The position numbers and the translations under genes were made by a program. Under the pieces are notes generated by a model. It saw only the letters and a list, made by a program, of their open reading frames with translations, made no database searches and was not told the DNA's origin. A stretch of DNA of 6,725 bases from Syntrophorhabdaceae bacterium (GTDB taxonomy: Bacteria; Desulfobacterota; Syntrophorhabdia; Syntrophorhabdales; Syntrophorhabdaceae), in the NCBI GenBank assembly GCA_026416315.1, contig JAOAFK010000151.1, positions 1 through 6,725 on the forward strand, written 5' to 3'. Below, piece after piece: positions 6,273-6,725 of this stretch. Every line of letters begins with the position of its first letter. Within the stretch, counting starts at the first letter, position 1.

Positions 6273-6664
6273 AGTTTCATGTCCAATTTAAAATTGTCTT
6301 CTTCTTCGTATATTTGGGGACTGAATTCTATTACCCGTGCATCTTCAATCCCGTAAAAGATGTGGGCACATTTCGGTTTTACATTAATTATATGACCTTT
6401 TTCAAGGAAATATTCTCCTTTTTCAGAGGTCTCCATGTCATAAAAAACTGCCTTTATCTTCCCTGAAATTACATAAAAAAATTCTTCTTTTCGCTTATGA
6501 TAATGACTGCCTCTAAAAAAACCTTTTTTTAATTCAAAATAGGCAAGATGTCTTATCTCCTGTTTATAAGAAACCTGAACAAACTCACCCTTATCCTCAT
6601 CCCATCTCTTTGCACCTTCAATCTCTTTTGTATATGGTAGGCTTTGAATATTAACCTTTTTCAT
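6269..6664 (-). CDS. Single-domain cupin protein
   Basis: This 131-residue cytosolic protein has both cupin motifs. Motif 1 is GFFRGSHYHKRKEEFFYVISG at 48-68, with metal-ligand candidates His54, His56 and Glu60 or Glu61. Motif 2 is GHIINVKPKCAHIFYG at 90-105, with His101 as the fourth ligand candidate. A single small beta barrel of this type may bind a divalent metal and act as an isomerase, epimerase, dioxygenase or small-molecule sensor. The sequence resembles WxcM/FdtA-like sugar cupins in motif 1, but that is not enough to name a reaction. An in-frame TAG lies 12 bases before the ATG with no other start codon between, so the start at 6664 is well fixed, although no Shine-Dalgarno is visible. 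It is the first gene seen of the operon and overlaps the TPP-enzyme gene by four bases, so a joint role is likely. Confidence 0.85.
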   Translation of the reverse strand: MKKVNIQSLPYTKEIEGAKRWDEDKGEFVQVSYKQEIRHLAYFELKKGFFRGSHYHKRKEEFFYVISGKIKAVFYDMETSEKGEYFLEKGHIINVKPKCAHIFYGIEDARVIEFSPQIYEEEDNFKLDMKL

Positions 6665-6670
6665 AAAATG

Positions 6671-6699
6671 AAACTAACATAGATGTTTGACTCTTTCAA
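6671..6699 (-). promoter_or_regulatory. Possible promoter directly upstream of the cupin gene
   Basis: On the minus strand TTGAAA (6699 to 6694) is followed by a 17-bp spacer and TAGTTT (6676 to 6671), with TGT before the -10 giving a weak extended -10. Only three of the six -10 positions match. A start site six to seven bases downstream would fall at the ATG itself, implying a leaderless transcript, which fits the missing Shine-Dalgarno. The gene could equally be read from a promoter beyond the window end. Confidence 0.25.
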
Positions 6700-6725
6700 T
6701 GAAGTTTTCTAAAAAAAATATTTAA

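Noticed and set aside
5806..6274. Plus-strand ORFs at 5806-6042 and 5975-6274
   Set aside because: They are antisense to the TPP-enzyme gene, which has clear family motifs throughout.
1..6725. CRISPR array, insertion sequence, tRNA or phage attachment site
   Set aside because: No spaced direct repeats, terminal inverted repeats, transposase or integrase motifs, or tRNA-like cloverleaf were seen on either strand.

Overview
The window is AT-rich bacterial DNA, roughly one-third to two-fifths GC by eye, with heavy use of AGA/AGG for arginine and ATA for isoleucine. Two genes encode Sec-type signal peptides. The gene set (YgiQ-type radical SAM protein, SagB-type nitroreductase, TraB/GumN protein, IlvB-like TPP enzyme) suggests an anaerobic or microaerophilic Gram-negative lineage of the Desulfobacterota/Nitrospirota kind. 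That placement is inferred from gene content only. There is no rRNA, tRNA, CRISPR array, insertion sequence or phage gene in the window.

Left part (1-1476, minus strand): a two-gene unit. It is read from a good sigma70-like promoter at 1494-1522 through a FemAB/GNAT-like protein that starts with TTG (1476 to 577) and into a TraB/GumN family protein (569 to beyond base 1). The TraB gene runs off the window, and its Shine-Dalgarno sequence overlaps the stop codon of the gene before it. A 202-bp intergenic stretch (1477-1678) holds this promoter and a divergent one for the gene on the plus strand.

Middle (1679-2816): two convergent genes, each broken by a one-base change in a short A-run. On the plus strand is an exported SagB-type nitroreductase (1679-2348), with one base too many at the A7 run 2164-2170. 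On the minus strand is a small secreted protein of unknown function (2816 to 2383), with one base too few at the A6 run (T6 on the plus strand) 2534-2539. Once repaired, each reads as a complete, sensible protein; the second ends in a Lys-Gly repeat tail. The two lesions lie about 370 bp apart. They are either assembly or sequencing errors or two real inactivations.

Right part (2383-6664, minus strand): a probable operon of four genes: small cupin (6664 to 6269), IlvB-like thiamine-diphosphate enzyme (6272 to 4692, overlapping the cupin gene by ATGA), YgiQ-type radical SAM protein (4643 to 2883) and the small secreted protein. The 4-bp overlap implies that the cupin and the TPP enzyme are translated together, which suggests related roles. 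The other two genes may only share the transcript.

I see no clear evidence for a new defence or mobile system. The points most worth checking are the paired homopolymer frameshifts, the Lys-Gly-tailed secreted protein, the FemAB-like/TraB pair and the cupin/TPP-enzyme pair.
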